From Rhodamnia argentea (lineage: Eukaryota > Streptophyta > Magnoliopsida > Myrtales > Myrtaceae), in assembly GCF_020921035.1 (NCBI RefSeq), contig NC_063150.1, positions 124,001 through 188,000 of the forward strand: a stretch of DNA of 64,000 nt, in the 5' to 3' direction. This document shows, one piece after another, positions 37,511-57,989 of this stretch; positions within the stretch are counted from its first letter, which is position 1; each line of letters begins with the position of its first letter. The position numbers were made by a program, and so were the translations under genes. The notes beneath the pieces are model-generated. The model saw only the letters and a program-made list of their open reading frames with translations. It did not search any database and was not told the origin of the DNA.

Positions 37511-37687
37511 GGCGATCTAGTGTGGGGGGAAACCAAATGGGAAGAGTATAGTATTCTTATCGATCCTGACATCCTCTTCAAAATCGCCCAAACCGACATG
37601 CCCCCTTTCCTATTGCACCGGTATTCTTGCTAAGTAGGATGTTCAGCTCGCTAGGCTTGCTGAATGAACAATCTTACTTAGTTGTGA

Positions 37688-37921
<234 letters not shown>

Positions 37922-37993
37922 TGAGGTGAGCTCAGTTGCTATACTTAGAATAGAACCTCATGCTAATTGTGTTCTCTTTTCCCAAAAACATAA

Positions 37994-38143
<150 letters not shown>

Positions 38144-38548
38144 TAATCTTGTGGACCATCGCCAGGTATTTCCCTCAAGGCATCGACATCTACTTCGAGA
38201 GCGTTGGGGGGGAAGACCCTCGACGCGGTGCTCCTCAACATGAGAGTTCATGGCAGGATAGCAGGGTGCGGCATGATTTGGGATTACAATCTCAATCGGG
38301 TCGAGAATTCCATCGCCAACGTGACGCACATTGTTTAAAAGAGAGTTCAGTATCGGGGATTCGCAGTCTTCGACCACTACGACGAGTACCCCGAGTTCCT
38401 GGACTCTGTGATGCCTTACATCGAAGGGGCGAAGATTGCGTACATCGAAGACGTAGCCGACGGGATCGAGCGGGGGCCTTCGGTTCTGATTGGACTCTTC
38501 AGCGGCAACATTGTTGGGAAACAAGTCGAGTTAGTAGCTAGAGAATGA

Positions 38549-39699
38549 GATCTCTGTTTGGTGTGATCTACTTTGTTGTAGTGAAGTCTTGGAATGATGT
38601 TGCCCTGATACACAGTCGCATAACTGGAACAATTTTATGTGACAACAATGCAATCATTTTTTTCAGAGTCATTTATGTTCGCCCTGTTAGTACCATAACA
38701 TCTAAATCAATACTCCATCTGTCACGGAGGTGACTGTAGAGTGAAGTTATTACATGACCCTAAAGTGCTTTTATTTTTTCAAATAAGAATTTAGAATGGA
38801 TCGAAATTCAAATAAAAACCTGAATTGTCTTCATTATTTTAAAAAAGGGCCAAGTCAAGTGTATTTTCATTGTTTACATTGTCTGATTTTTTTTCCTTTT
38901 TTTCCTTTTTTTTTTCCTTACTTCTCGCTGATGGCCAATCTCAAATGATAGCTAGTCAACAATGAGGGTTGGGTGGCCTCGCCGGCCACAGGCAAGACCA
39001 GCCCTCGCCCGATCTGGTGAGGGTTGCCCTCAACTAGGTAGGGCTAGGGGAGCCCTTACCCGATCTAGGGAGGATTGCCCTCGAAGCCCCCAGGCGAAGG
39101 CGAGGCCGGCCCTCACCTATGGTCGGTAAGAGGAAGGAAAAAGAAAAGAAAAAAAAACGTAGAAAATGTAAAATCAGAAAATACCCTTTTTTGTCAAAAG
39201 AAAATACCTTTTATTTGGCTTTTTTTATTTTATAAATAGTGAGGACATTTCAGATTCTTATTTGAAATAAAATTCATTTCAGACTCCTATTTGAAAAAAT
39301 AAGAACACGCCCGGCCTATTCTTTGGAATTTTACTTGACTGGTACATTGTGTAAATAATATTACGTCAACCATTAATTACGAGAGTCTTGAGATAAGACC
39401 TGCATGATATGATATTCTTTTTCTTCCGCAATAGCAATTCTTTTGTAGCGTGGAATTTGACCAAAATTCTGCTGATTCCACCTGAGTTGATTGTAAGAAG
39501 ACGGTTCTTATTTTGGCAGTTCAATTAAAGACAGTAATATGAAACGTAATCGATGTTGGGAAAACGGAAAATCAGTGGCATGGAACACGTTAGTTCTGAA
39601 AAAGATGGGATTCACATTCTCATCACCACCCATCTTGTCCTCCGCTCACTTTCCCAAGCGTCTGATTCACACGAGCCATAGACACAGAGTTGGGTGACA
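38549..39699. other. Spacer between the two reductase copies
   Basis: Holds the MITE-like element at about 38760-39320 and the presumed promoter of the intact copy (39330-39699). No further gene seen. Confidence 0.5.
38760..39320. mobile_element. Putative MULE-like MITE
   Basis: Left part cttttattttttcaaataag and right part cctatttgaaaaaataagaa are inverted; both resemble the subterminal phrases of the element at 5200-6141 (cttatttgaaacaag). A GC-rich core with repeated gccctcgcc / gcccttaccc phrases lies at 38970-39120. Target duplication not found, so ends are approximate. Confidence 0.5.
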
Positions 39700-42745
<3,046 letters not shown>

Positions 42746-43859
42746 GCTCTTGGAATTGTGCGCAGATATCATATGCGGCTGCTTCTATATGTCATTAGGC
42801 AATGCCCGAAAGATTCATCTTGAAATGGTAACGGCAAGAGCTTTCTCTGTTTTTAGTATCAAATATCTTTTGCACTCGAAGAACTGACTTCTGTTAATTT
42901 ACAATATTCCTTTTGATAAAACCTCGTTCTGTGCCATACCAAAAAATTTGCCTTATTCCACCCTGACTTGCATGGCTATGGCTTCGCCTGCACCAACATT
43001 GGATACTTCCCATCCCGGAACTTATAAAAACCATCAAAAAAACACATTCCAACGAGCCATCAGTTCTGCTTGAAATATCTTGCCATCTTGAGCATGTTCG
43101 AGGGTCAATCTCTCAGCATGGTTCCAATATGCAGAAGAGTCGCCAACAATCTCTCTAAATGTGAAGCAACTTGTTCACCACGGTGTGGAGCACCACATGT
43201 AAACCGGTCACTGCCTCACCTGCCTGTCTCTGTCCAAATTAATGGCAAGAATGTAGATGATTAGTCTCGTGCTGACAAAAAGAAAATGCCAGGAACAGAA
43301 TAGAGTTCAGCTTGTGTTATTAGAAGGCAAAACATCCCAAGGTACAAAACCTAAAAGATTTGAGCGTAAATTAAGCAGTCTCACTCTCCCAATAACCTGA
43401 GCCAAACAAGTTGTTTTATGTTTTTTTTCTAAAGGCAACCATATTGGGAGGGCATGATTTTTCCTACTTAAAACTAAAATGAGATAATGAAACCAAGACC
43501 CACTTGAAAAGCACAAACTACTTTATATTAGGAACTCTGTTGAAGATTTTACTCGTTCTCTCTTCTAGCCTCAGCCGTTTGGAGACTGAAAAGCATAAGC
43601 GAAATAGTTAAAGGCGAAGATGCAAAATTAAACCTAAGCCACTGTGCTCAAAACTAGGATAGGAGCGAAAAACACTGGAGGGGATCCAGTTGGTGAGTCA
43701 ACCAGTTCGCCTAGTCCGATCATGAGTACATCAATCGGCAATTCATAGGTCATCCCCTCTTTAGACGAAATCTACATATGTCGTGGTAATTGGCAACACA
43801 ACTTACCACTCACTCCAGCTATCAAAATGCGCTCATATAATTAGGTAGAGATTTTGTTC
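42746..43859. other. Intergenic
   Basis: 3' flank of the reductase. Short open frames on both strands at 43070-43516 have no recognisable domain. No gene supported. Confidence 0.5.
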
Positions 43860-44135
43860 TCTCAACCAACTTTTTTAAAAGCTTAAAATGTTAGATGAAG
43901 GCGTGGTTTAATATTTAATCATTTTTATCACTTTCCCTCATGCTTAGCTTGGTCTTTTTGCCTAGTACTAAGCACGGACATATTTAATTGGGGAGGCGAA
44001 TTGGACCTAGAAAGATTTGAACTCAAAACCTTCTGTTACCATGTGAGATTTTGTGGGATCACAACCAACTATTCTAAAAACTTAAACTGTTAGATAAAGG
44101 GGCGGTTTAATATTTAAGCATTCTATCATGTTCAA
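43860..44135 (-). mobile_element. Small LTR-element (TRIM-like) remnant
   Basis: A direct repeat of about 65 bp: caaccaacttttttaaaagc and following to 43925, and caaccaactattctaaaaac and following to about 44132. Between them, on the - strand, tggtaacagaagg (44029-44041) followed by ttttgagttcaaatc resembles the TGGTATCAGAGC primer-binding site. This layout (short repeats, tRNA-Met-like site, no coding) is typical of tiny LTR elements common in plants. Ends and target duplication not resolved. Confidence 0.5.
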
Positions 44136-44908
44136 TTGCTCCCAATCTGCCTATCTATAATATAATGAAAAGAGATAGCATCGACACTAGTGTTCCCATC
44201 TTCCCACTTAAAGAATGACGCAATTCCTTGGATGTGCTCGAACAAAAGGGTGGCATTGTCTGCGTGTAAAAGAACGCTAGTTTATTTGTAATGTTGAGAC
44301 CAGGACACAATAAACTCAAACAAGAAAAGCTGATACATACTTCGATCAGGGGATGAATTGGATTGATGAGGCACCTTTGGCAACTTCCTAGAGAGCATGG
44401 GATTTAACCTTAACATTCATCTTTCACCTTCACACAACACCCAACTGAATCAGGTTCCGTCTATCATTGCTAGTTTCAATCTGAGTTTTGACTACAGATG
44501 GTTGATGATAAAGAAAAGCGTTGGTTCACCTGTTTGAACTGGCCATTCCAGTCTAGTTCTGAAAACATCGCCTGCCTGTTCTACCAGGAAAAAAAATCTT
44601 GACAGCGAGCTTGGCCAAATAAAATGGAGAGCTGTCTAATCAGCAGTGCTAATTTGGCCTCTATCATTTACTTTACTAACCAAATTCTGGAACTGAACTT
44701 TAATGATTGTTAGTAATTTAGAGTGTTCTAATGGAAAAAGAAGGACAACAGGACCACTTCAGGACAGCAGAATAACACTGGAAAGAGGCACGTAAAACAG
44801 CTCAAAACAGTAAATAATGACCATGGGATCACGTTCATTCCTTTGAAAGAATATGGTTCCACCAGATATCATCTCATCCATAGATTGATGGATGATTTAC
44901 CAGAGCAT
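44136..44908. other. Intergenic, 3' flank of the PPR gene
   Basis: No open frame with a family motif; probably includes the PPR gene's 3' UTR near 44800-44908. Confidence 0.5.
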
Positions 44909-46435
44909 TCACTGTCTCCTTGATTTAGCTCGTATCTTCCCAATCACATATCCCTCCAAGTAGGCAGCAGCATCAACTATTCTTGTGTGGCGTGTTATCT
45001 CCATCTTCAAAATGTCTTGTAAAGAATTTTGGGTTCTCACCTTATCATCTTCCTCACATATCATGTCTAAAATTATGAGCCAGGAATCGCTGTGAGGTGC
45101 TTCCCCATTCTTTAGTAGCAGCTCAACTACTCCACAAGCTTCTTCAATCTTACCAACATTGCAGAAGCCTCTAATCAAGCCATGGGAAACTGAAACATGG
45201 GGAGAAAAACCCTTTGATACCATTTCCTCCACATATGTCTTTGCCTCATCATGCATTCCTTGATCACATAACCCACCAACCAATGTCCGGTAAGACACCA
45301 AATTTGGCATGCAGCCATTTGATGGCATGTCTTCAAGTATTTTACAAGCATCAGCTGCACGCCCTTCCCTGCAAAACCCTAATATAACTGTATTGTAATG
45401 TACAATATCAGGGTTGCAGCCCTTGACTTTCATCCTACAAAGAAGCTTGTAGGCCTCCCTAAGCTTCTTCTTCCTGCATAAAGCATTCAACAAGGTAGTA
45501 TAACTCAAGGCATCAGGGACAAAGCCCTTATTCAGCATATCCTCCAACAAGTCAACTGCTGTATTAACTTGACTTTTCCTGCACAACCCCTGCATCAAAA
45601 TTCTATACGACTCCACATCTGGAAGTAGGTCTCTCTTAAACATCTGATTAAACAAAGAGTAGGCAATACAAAGATCACCATTCAAACAAAAGGCGCGCAT
45701 TAAAATGTTGTATGACTTAGTGTTTGGCAAGACCCCGTGTCTATGAGCATTCTTGAAGAGATCAAAAGCTGGGCGGATATAGTTCCGGTGAGAAACGAGT
45801 GCGTCAAGAATGCGGTTTAGGTGTTTGGGCGAAGGCTTACAGTTGAATTCAAGCATAGTGTAGAAGGTCTTAAGGGCTTTATCAGGAACATCCGCATCTG
45901 CATAGATTTTTAAGAGGTTCAAAAAGAGAGAAGGAGTGATAGAGTAACAGCTGGATTTAAGGCGAATGATAACATCATCAACGAGGGTGAACTGCTTTGC
46001 ACGGGCCAGTTTGAGGATTAAAATTTGAAAGGAAGCATAAGAGAGGCGGAAATTCAGTTGACGAGAGGCAAAGTCGAAGATTTCTTTTGCAAGGAGGGGG
46101 TCTGATTGAGAGGCTATGAGCTTCTGGACCCGAGCAGGGGACCCAATAAAGTAAGAACTAGAACAGTCCTGTTCTTGGTTTCGCAGTTGAGATTGTGGGG
46201 GACTGGACTCAGAAGAAGAGAAACGTAATAGAGGGTTTTGCCAAAGGATGAAGGACCAAGGAAGAGTTGAACTTTTGGATAGCCCATGAAGTGGCCGGCA
46301 CATGAATACATTCTCAATCATAGTGTCTCTCAAGGAGAAGTACGTGAATCTGCAGCATCTGTCAAAAATATGGCGAACTTCAATTATCCATGTGTGCCAA
46401 ACGTGCGTCATGCCTAAGGAACAGAGTTCACACAT
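44909..46435 (-). CDS. P-class pentatricopeptide repeat protein (At4g01400-like)
   Basis: Single-exon, 508 codons. Residues about 132-448 hold roughly nine 35-residue PPR motifs of the P class, with the usual beginnings (KSYNILMRAFCLNGD, ESYRILMQGLCRKSQ, LSYTTLLNALCRKKK, VHYNTVILGFCREGR, VSYRTLVGGLCDQGM). Such proteins bind organelle RNA in sequence-specific fashion and act in its processing or stability. The wording, including SARVQKLIASQSDPLLAKE-like sequence before the repeats, is closest in memory to Arabidopsis At4g01400, predicted mitochondrial. No C-terminal E/DYW or SMR domain; the tail (about 60 residues) is basic at its end. The first ATG is at 46435; Met39 (46321) or Met45 (46303) are also possible starts, and the segment before them is not conserved as far as I can recall. 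Confidence 0.93.
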   Translation of the reverse strand: MCELCSLGMTHVWHTWIIEVRHIFDRCCRFTYFSLRDTMIENVFMCRPLHGLSKSSTLPWSFILWQNPLLRFSSSESSPPQSQLRNQEQDCSSSYFIGSPARVQKLIASQSDPLLAKEIFDFASRQLNFRLSYASFQILILKLARAKQFTLVDDVIIRLKSSCYSITPSLFLNLLKIYADADVPDKALKTFYTMLEFNCKPSPKHLNRILDALVSHRNYIRPAFDLFKNAHRHGVLPNTKSYNILMRAFCLNGDLCIAYSLFNQMFKRDLLPDVESYRILMQGLCRKSQVNTAVDLLEDMLNKGFVPDALSYTTLLNALCRKKKLREAYKLLCRMKVKGCNPDIVHYNTVILGFCREGRAADACKILEDMPSNGCMPNLVSYRTLVGGLCDQGMHDEAKTYVEEMVSKGFSPHVSVSHGLIRGFCNVGKIEEACGVVELLLKNGEAPHSDSWLIILDMICEEDDKVRTQNSLQDILKMEITRHTRIVDAAAYLEGYVIGKIRAKSRRQ

Positions 46436-47364
46436 GTTCTTTTAGAAAAAGAAAGCCATAAAACCAATGACCCATGAATTCCAGCTCAAAGGACTGAAGT
46501 CTGTCCTCTTCTAATGTCCTAGGAAGCTCTAAAATATTAGATTGTTTCATAGGTCAAAACGAAACCATGGAAAGACAAGGTCAAAATCCTCAACAGAAAC
46601 GCAAGTTTGAATTTGGTGGCCGAGAGTTAACAGATGTTGCTTCATATTTAAACCCAATTAAGCCCACGCAAATGTGCAAGTAAAACCATATAGAAACCAG
46701 CGCTTGAAGCGATATCATGTTTTTCGACTGAATTGTGCAAGAGCCCATTAAGAATACAAGAGCCTTTTGGCTTCTAAATCTTTCCATACAAAATAAACCT
46801 GTTGGCTTTAATAATCCACGAAATTCTACCCTCGGAAATCGAGCACGCAATACAAATAATGATGGAGAGACAATCATGATAACCGGAAAAGCTAAAACCA
46901 TGTTAAATCTACGTCAGCCAAAGCGAGAATATGCATTTTCTTTGTTTGTGCATAGTTCACTGCCGGGGTAATTCAATCGAACAGGTGACGTGCGAGGCGA
47001 TGAGCAAGGCATACAGAGTGCAGGATCAAGCAGGGAGAGACAACAATGATTGGAAGAAGAAGAGGAAGACGACGATGGCGAAGCAAGACGAAAGAATGGA
47101 TATCGTATCATCTTACCAGGAACAAGTGCGCGCGAACACAAGAAGCTAAAGCGCGCCGAAGAGAATCAACAGACAGTTGAAACTTGAAAGAGGGAGTGGC
47201 CACATGTAGTCTGGCGATGGCTTGGCTTGGGTTTTCTGATTATGAAGATGAAGCTCTCTCTTTCTTTAAACCAAGATGCGATCCTAATCACAAGTGCGTC
47301 GTACCAGAAATATATTGATATAGGAATATACACGGCCCCTAAAATGTTTTTCCGATGTTTAACA
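46436..47364. other. Intergenic, upstream of the PPR gene
   Basis: Probably the promoter and leader of the PPR gene on the - strand. The open frames near 46735-47149 are Ser-rich or unremarkable on both strands and are not called as genes. Confidence 0.45.
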
Positions 47365-48280
47365 TAGGTGTGTACATGGTCCGGGCTGGTCCGGTCCCGA
47401 TATGGAACCTAGGACCGGACCAATAGTTCCAATCCCCAAATTTTCGGAACCAAGGACCGAATCGGGACCGGACCGAGACCCGCGGTCCGATCCAATCCCG
47501 GTCCCGGCCTAGTAGGATTGCTAAAATCTAACCATTGAAATACAATATGTTTCAATTGCATGTTAATTTATAATTTATACTCCAGTTGAATAAAAAAGCA
47601 TGCTAGTCCGGTTTGCTCACTTTTATAATGAAGGCGTGTCTTCACATAATGATAAGTTTAATAATGACATTAATCTAACCGTTGACACAATAGAGATATA
47701 TAAAGGACAGAATCGAAAAAACTTAGTCGGCGAAGATATACTAATAGTGATGTTGTTCACTAAACGGATTCAACATCCAAGCAGCGTATCTAAATAAAAT
47801 ACGGGATTACTCATTGAAATGAACAACGAAAATGCATGAATAGTAAGAAATTGTTACTACTATATTAAATGAATCGATCGAATCATTTCTTTTTGGAAAG
47901 AACATGTCAACGTACACTCACTACATAATGCACTGAAAAATGCCATAATAAATAGGATATACCGCATTCATAACATTGAGGGGCTGTCCGCATTTCAAGA
48001 GTGTACTGCCTAACAATGGAAATGGTTTGAGAAATGAATATTGAAAACAAATGAAAGCTTCATTTTTTTAATTGTATATATCTATATATATAAATAATTA
48101 TATATATTATGGGTGGTCCGGTCCGGGCCGGTCCCATCCACTTGGAACCAAGGATCGGACCGCCTAGTCACCGGTCCCATTTATTGGGACCGGGGACCGG
48201 ACCACCCCCCTCAAGGATTGGATCAACCCGCCCAATCCGGTCCGGTTCCGGGCCGATCCGATCTAATTTGCTCACCCCTA
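47365..48280. mobile_element. hAT-type non-autonomous element, 916 bp
   Basis: Left end TAGGTGTGTACATGGTCCGG and right end (complement) TAGGGGTGAGCAAATTAGAT are imperfect inverted repeats of the hAT kind. Flanks GTTTAACA (47357-47364) and ATTTAACA (48281-48288) agree at 7 of 8 bases. Subterminal stretches are dense in ggtccggtcc / ggaccggacc in opposite orientation. AT-rich interior with no transposase. Confidence 0.8.
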
Positions 48281-49507
48281 ATTTAACATGCTCTCTAAAC
48301 ATTTTATTTTTTATTGAACGTAATTTCTGAATTTTCAAAGATTCACTCGACATACTCTTATCGTGTAGTTTATTGTAACAACGCTTGCATTTTTGTGACA
48401 TGGATTGCCACATCTAATTGAAGCAAAATATTGCTGTAGATTGTCACATCATTTTCCTAAATTTTAGAATTTTCTATAGAATGGCCAAATTGATTGCATT
48501 CCTTTTCTTTAATTTTAACAGATTAAGGCGTGTAAAGAAATTCAAGAAGCACGTTAAACATTAAAGCACGATGGATAATTTAAAAAAGGAGGATGTAAAG
48601 GGTTCCTTAGCCAAACTAGAAAGCCTCGTTTTAGTAGTACAAGTTTCTGGCAGGAGATAAATCGCACAAAAGGAGAAAGCAACAAAAAAGGGGCCTCCGA
48701 GAAAATTTTGTGGCGGCATAGGATTTGTGTCCCTAGACCTGGGGTACAACGAATAAAGCGTCGTTCCAGTGCGTAAACAATCCTGGCATAGCCTAGCCGG
48801 GCTGCATGAAAGCACAAATCAAAGTGCCATCTTGGTGGTCAGCAACCCTCCTGTGCAACTTCGCACCTGATTGATGCTGCGGGTTTTCCTTTTCTCCGCA
48901 CTACGCACACTGTGCAAACATCTGCCGTTGCATCAGTATCCTCACTAGCATTGGCCTTCCACACGCCCACAAGATTCTTCACGCTGAATGCATTACAAAC
49001 AAGGAGACCTGATAAAGGAAAATAAATACTGAAGACATTTCAGAAACCGAAGTTCAGCCATGTCAATGCAGGCAAGATTCATCCCGGCCAACCGAACCAA
49101 CTTCATAGCCAAAACAAGCAAATTTCAGTACTTGGCAGGGTATCGTAACCTGGAATAGAGCGGAAAGAACTATGACTCCCATGATGTTAGTTAGGTCTGT
49201 TGGTGGGATCATCCTACAGTAAGCACTGCCTATTTGAAATTTATAGAGAATGAATGTGAGTTGTTTCTGTATTACGCAAGTAGTATCCCAACAGGGCCCC
49301 AACAACCATTTCCTTTCGAGTCACCTTTAGACTTTAGTAATATTCATGAAATAAAACATTCAGTGAATGGAGGATCCAGATGAAGTGCAAGTAGAAAAAC
49401 GAAGTCAGATGATCCACTGAAAAGATGGAGAGGAAAAGCATGCAAAGTGACGTTAACGCATCAACAGCCCGTCAAGAGTTGAAGTACAGGGAAGGGTTCC
49501 TCTACCT
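48281..49507. other. Region downstream of GPI8
   Basis: Holds no gene I can support. The - strand frame at 48554-48817 (87 codons) is without a recognisable domain. Part of the stretch next to 49507 is likely the 3' UTR of GPI8. Confidence 0.4.
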
Positions 49508-54620
<5,113 letters not shown>

Positions 54621-55821
54621 TCGAGAGAGAGAGAAGAAGCAAAAGCGAGCATACATCTTCAATCGCAGTTGGTGTCTCCCTCCTCCTCCTCTGCTCTTTA
54701 CTGCTCAGAGTCGAAGGAGCAAATGGGGCGGACCCGAATCATTTTCGGGTCAGGCACGCCTGAAACTGAACCCGAACCCGAACCAGCTTGACTTGTTTGT
54801 CGCTTTGTGTTGTGCAAGCGCGATGCAATTTGCAACCTTTTCTATTTACATTTTTCTGGCTATTATTCTTTCATTGTTTTTTTTTTTTTCTAATAAGGTA
54901 TCCCAGATTGCAGAATTAACAGTATCTAAGCTTAAATTAAACCTCAAATAAATTGTCCTATAAGAAATTAGAGGCAAATTGATCGATTTTAATTACTTCT
55001 CTACATGAGAAGGTCCATTAACCATCACTATTAAGTATATTAAAAAAAAATGTCGCCATTTCATAAATATTACAAATGAAAAATTGAAGTAAACATTTCT
55101 TTATGCAAATATATAAACTGTTAAACTAAATACGAGACTGTGAAAAAAGATGAAGTCGTTTACAAATTACAATTGAAGTCGGTATTAGTTAATTATCGTA
55201 TGATTTAGCTTTATTGATTAAATAGATAGTAGCTTTGTATTATCAATTGCTTCAAATGACCAATCGTTCTAGAAAATGTAATTTGAATGTTTATGAGCTT
55301 TTTTTTAAGTAGAAAATGCTATGTACAAATTTTACGGTAGGACTATAGTTTTTACTTAGCATAAAGACAAAAATGCATAGTCAACCCTTACGATTTTGGC
55401 ATTGGGCAGAGGCATTGACGTATTAAAAGCGTGGATTTAACCGAGCATGGAATTTGTTGGGTATTCATAGACCTCCAGCTCCATATTCACACTCTTAAAT
55501 GTCTACCGTTGAAATTAAAGTAGCAAAAGATGAAGAAATGGATTCGATCATCGAGGTCATGACCTATTTTTTCTGACTTAGGTTTCCTAATCTAAGCGAA
55601 ACATCAAGGATTGACATTATTTTCCCCGTAGATTTTTCGCCAAATAAATGGACCCTTTCACTTTTTCTTTTTCTTTTTTAACTCTTTTGCTTTTTGTTTG
55701 TGCATTGTTTTCTTCTTTTCTCCCCAGCTCGGATTTTTCCCAGTGGTGTCAATAAAGAAAATGCTATAACACGAAAATTTTATCCACAAATAAGTTTGGA
55801 TAGTCTTTAGATAAAACCAAT
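54621..55821. other. GPI8 upstream region and intergenic
   Basis: 54621-54760 is GC-richer and likely the GPI8 leader and promoter. 54950-55820 is AT-rich with no gene seen. Confidence 0.5.
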
Positions 55822-56458
55822 GGCCTAATACCTAAAAAAAACTCAAACTTTAGTATTTGTGACAATTATATCCAAAACTTTTTTATCTCATAAACAACCC
55901 TTACTTTTATTTTTCTCCCAATTATACCTATCTAATACAAAAAAAAAAAAAACCTCAATTTTAGCGTTTGTTCCAGTTATATCAATATTTTTTTTTTGTC
56001 TCATAAAAAAGCCCTAACTATTACTTTTCTCTCAATTTTAACCACCATCAGCCTTTCGTACATGTCTAACTATTTTAGCGCCGTCTCAAGTAGCTCTACA
56101 TCTCCGACAATATGTATAGCTCTATATCTCTCACAATATGTAGAGAAAGCAAATAAAAGAAGAGAAGTGCAGGGATTTTTCATGTTAGCTTTGCCGAATG
56201 ACGTAAAAATACCACGTAAGATTAAATAATTGTGATTATAGATGAAAGACCAATAGTGTTAGAATTGGAATAAAAGTAAAAGTTAAAGATGTTTTATGTT
56301 ACAAAAAAAAATTTGAATATAATTAAGGCATATGCTAAAGTTGAGGATTTTTTTAGTACTAACCCGTAGAACTAGTATAAAAGTAAAAATTTAGGGTAAA
56401 ATTGGGACAAAGCAAAAATTTGAGGTATTTATTTATTTATTTATTTTGGTATTAGGCC
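55822..56458. mobile_element. MULE-like MITE, 637 bp, with 10-bp flanking repeat
   Basis: Begins GGCCTAATACC and ends GGTATTAGGCC, perfect 11-bp inverted ends, flanked by TAAAACCAAT (55812-55821) and TAAAATCAAT (56459-56468), 9 of 10 identical. Subterminal phrases (actcaaactttag / ctaaagttgagga) pair inversely; within the left half a stretch of about 90 bp is repeated in tandem (55830-55920 and 55940-56040). No coding capacity. Confidence 0.75.
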
Positions 56459-57298
56459 TAAAATCAATTGTGATTTTAGAGTCTCAGATTAACCGAAGAA
56501 CATCTTTTCAACTCAGGTTAAGTATTTAAAAATTGTGAGATAGGATATATGCTAACGTCACTAAATAAAACTCAAAAGACAATTTAACAATTTTCACACA
56601 TGATCGATTTGACTGGCAAAGCAGTCGAGTTTCGAGAAAAACACAGATTGTGTGGTACTGTAGTTCGATAGTGTGTGGACTCCGACTCCAATCCAAGTTG
56701 AGTCCAAAGTTCCAGGGAGATCCAGTTATTACTCCCCAGCTGCATTTCTACGATTCTACTAGATGAGAAAGAAGCCAACTCATGTTAATTGTCTTCTTTG
56801 AATACTAGCCAGCGCCTCAATGCTGTCTTTTGTCAAGTGGGGACAACCGCAGAGCCACAGCCTCTGCTCCCTTTGCTCACAATGCATTCATTCCAAAACC
56901 AGTCGAGACAACCTTGTACAATAGTGGAGAGAGCCTAGAGACTCTAAGTTCACTCATCAATCAACAACTGCAAGTTACTTACAACTGAGAAGATTGATAA
57001 AGAACAGGCCTTTAAAACTCACACAAAACAATAGATGAAGGCGAGGCATCATCAGACAGAGCTTTTCTAGGCTGCGATTGTCCATCAAGATGGGCAGTTT
57101 AGGAACTGCCTCAGAGCCCAGTGCACATTGCATCATTTGAATTCCCCCCCAAATACCCAGATAAATCATGTAGCAAAATCGCCAAAGAAAGTTACTTCCC
57201 CCACCTTAATAAAAAGATTTCAAACTGCTGGCAAAAGCAAAGGGATCCTCAGCCAAAAAATGCTTGTAATTGTCATCAAGTCACAAGACAATCAGGTC
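56459..57298. other. Intergenic
   Basis: No gene seen; short open frames only. Confidence 0.45.
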
Positions 57299-57989
57299 TC
57301 AAAGATTCCATGCCATCATCGGAACCCCCCCGCCTTTGATCAAGAACAAGAACCGAACCCCCTCCCACCCAACAAAATCTTGACTTCTTTCTAATAAAGA
57401 GAGACCCACAAAGAGACGACGAAGGGAAAAGGGTTTGAGAGATTTTGCAGGGTGTTTATTCACTGCGCCTGGTAAAGAGCTGAGGCGAAGCGACTCAACT
57501 TCCCTGCACAACGCTCTACGCCTCCTCTCCCATCGACGACGAAGGACGTCCCTCCAAATCACCGCGATGACACGCCCGACCAGAGGGATCCCCGTGGGAG
57601 GCATGATTTCCACGACAAATCTCAAATTGGACAAAGAAGAAGAACAATAACAAGAAATCCAAGAACGTATAAGCTAACGACTGTCATTCTATGCGCAGCG
57701 TAGTTTTACTCATCCACATCTGTGAGACTTCGGAGTCTTGACAGGAGAAAGCGAATTTTGGAAAATAGACGACGCTGCTTCTCGAGGCCATCGGTTTGGA
57801 TCATATATATATAGAGAAGCGCAACGGGGGGGAAAATTTAGGGTTTTCTCCTTTGTGGGTTGAACTCCGATTTAGCCGACCTGATTCGGTCCATACATAG
57901 AGCCCGGCCCAATCATAATATCCTTCCTCCTCGAGAGCTTCAATCAGATTGTGATCCAAAACTAGATTTGGGACCCGAGTGACAATCAT
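57299..57989 (-). other. Possible unidentified - strand transcription unit
   Basis: On the - strand ctatatatatatgatcc (about 57795-57815) could be a TATA box. About 170 bp downstream begins a frame of about 100 codons (ATG near 57604 to 57299: MPPTGIPLVGRVIAVIWRDV then Arg-rich). A shorter frame with ATG at 57792 precedes it. I do not recognise either product; codon choice looks plausible but no conserved motif is visible. Could equally be a non-coding RNA or chance. Confidence 0.25.

Noticed and set aside
36998-37633. Several 60-130 codon frames around the repeated 205-bp sequence
   Set aside because: They lie in the LTRs of a TRIM, which is non-coding; the near-identical pairs of frames come from the LTR repeat.
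48554-48817. Two overlapping - strand frames of about 85 codons
   Set aside because: No recognisable domain and no supporting splice or promoter context; probably GPI8 3' flank.
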